A program made the translations under genes and the position numbers. Shown piece after piece: positions 63,454-64,000 of a stretch of DNA of 64,000 nt. The stretch comes from Sarcocystis neurona. Lineage: Eukaryota; Apicomplexa; Conoidasida; Eucoccidiorida; Sarcocystidae. Each line of letters begins with the position of its first letter. Position 1 is the first letter of the stretch. The stretch covers positions 1,947,055-2,011,054 of the forward strand of contig KL647301.1 of NCBI GenBank assembly GCA_000727475.1. Reading direction: 5' to 3'. The notes under the pieces are model-generated. The model was not told where the DNA came from. It saw nothing but the letters and a program-made list of their open reading frames with translations, and did not search any database.

Positions 63454-64000
63454 ACGAAGATCCCCGCAGTAGAAGCAGCCCAGCACAACACAGAGCAACA
63501 GCAGCAGCACCGAGAGCAGGAGCAGCTGTACGTCGCCGCCGCAGTGGCGTCGCCAGCAGCAGCAGCAGCGACAACTTACTCGCTCATATCGGCTGGTGTA
63601 GGAAACCTACTGTCAGCAACAGCGGCACAGCTGGCCCTGTGTGTGCTACTCATGGTAGAAGAAGCAGCGGCAGCAGGAACATCTGCGTCTGCTGCTGCCG
63701 ACGGTTACAAGTAGGAGTAGGAAACTGCAGCAGCCGCAACAGCAGTCCAGGGATCTTGAGGTGTGGGGGGGGCAAAAAGATGCAGCAGCAGCGGACCTGC
63801 TTGCTGATTACCCTAGGGGCAACAGCAACGCATGCGGTTGCTGTGTTGATGGGGACGCAGTTCGGGAGCTACAACAGCAGCTGCAACAGTGTGAGTGTCC
63901 GCGCAGGTTGGTACAACACGGTAGGATAGCAGCGGCCGCAGCGGGGCTCTCTCGTGTGTGCAAGCGGCGAGTCGCCGGGTACGCAGCTACAGCGGGAACA
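63454..64000 (+). CDS. Coding-like sequence running off the right edge
   Basis: Two successive plus-strand frames look coding. The first (about 63,470-63,714) contains EQLYVAAAVASPAAAAATTY and a hydrophobic SLISAGVGNLLSATAAQLAL. The second is open from 63659 to the window end and contains SRDLEVWGGQKDAAAADLLA and VRELQQQLQQCECPRRLVQH. They are offset by one base. A phase-0 intron from ATG|gtagaa (63655) to ctgcag (63730) would join them. They may continue the upstream gene, if exon 4 splices at GAA|gtccta, or be a separate gene. No family recognised. Confidence 0.45.

Overview
The window looks like nuclear DNA of a coccidian apicomplexan, most likely an Eimeria-type genome. Three signs point this way. 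AGC/CAG trinucleotide tracts fill both exons and introns. Repeat-rich blocks alternate with plainer blocks. A eukaryotic mitochondrial gene is split into many exons by GT-AG introns. The genus is an inference from this repeat style; no species marker was seen. Most open frames here are by-products of stop-poor CAG/CTG and (AT)n repeats, so genes were called from conserved protein motifs, splice sites that keep phase, and non-repetitive residue composition.

Centre (23.1-50.2 kb, minus strand): one gene for SDHA, the FAD-carrying catalytic subunit of succinate dehydrogenase (respiratory complex II). It was rebuilt as 19 exons that close in phase to 1,983 nt (660 residues plus stop) across 27.1 kb. 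FAD-binding, covalent-FAD histidine and dicarboxylate-site motifs are intact. The 18 introns (214 to about 2,500 nt) hold microsatellites, tandem repeats and CTG tracts (transcript strand), which often run up to the 3' splice site. Exon 14 is a proposed 30-nt microexon.

Left end (1-5.6 kb, minus strand): the 3' end of a large Ala/Gln/Ser-rich protein gene runs off the left edge. Its last visible exon is open for 1,470 codons. Three short upstream exons are proposed, the first encoding a Cys-rich MGNAC N-terminus of the myristoylation/palmitoylation type. From 5.7 to 23 kb no gene was recognised. That stretch alternates CAG/CTG-rich blocks (8.9-10.4, 10.8-11.8, 13.8-15.7 and 22.5-23.1 kb) with plain sequence, and holds one small Cys-rich open frame near 18.4 kb.

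Upstream of SDHA (50.3-54.6 kb): a GTA trinucleotide array, a degenerate minisatellite, a large imperfect palindrome of ACATAT/GTATAT arms, and a 51-bp minisatellite. Right end (54.7-64 kb, plus strand): two or three repeat-rich genes of unknown function. One is a set of exons from about 54.7 to 57.1 kb. One is a four-exon model at 58.6-63.45 kb (782 residues, phases closing). The last is coding-like sequence running off the right edge. Apart from SDHA, no product could be named.
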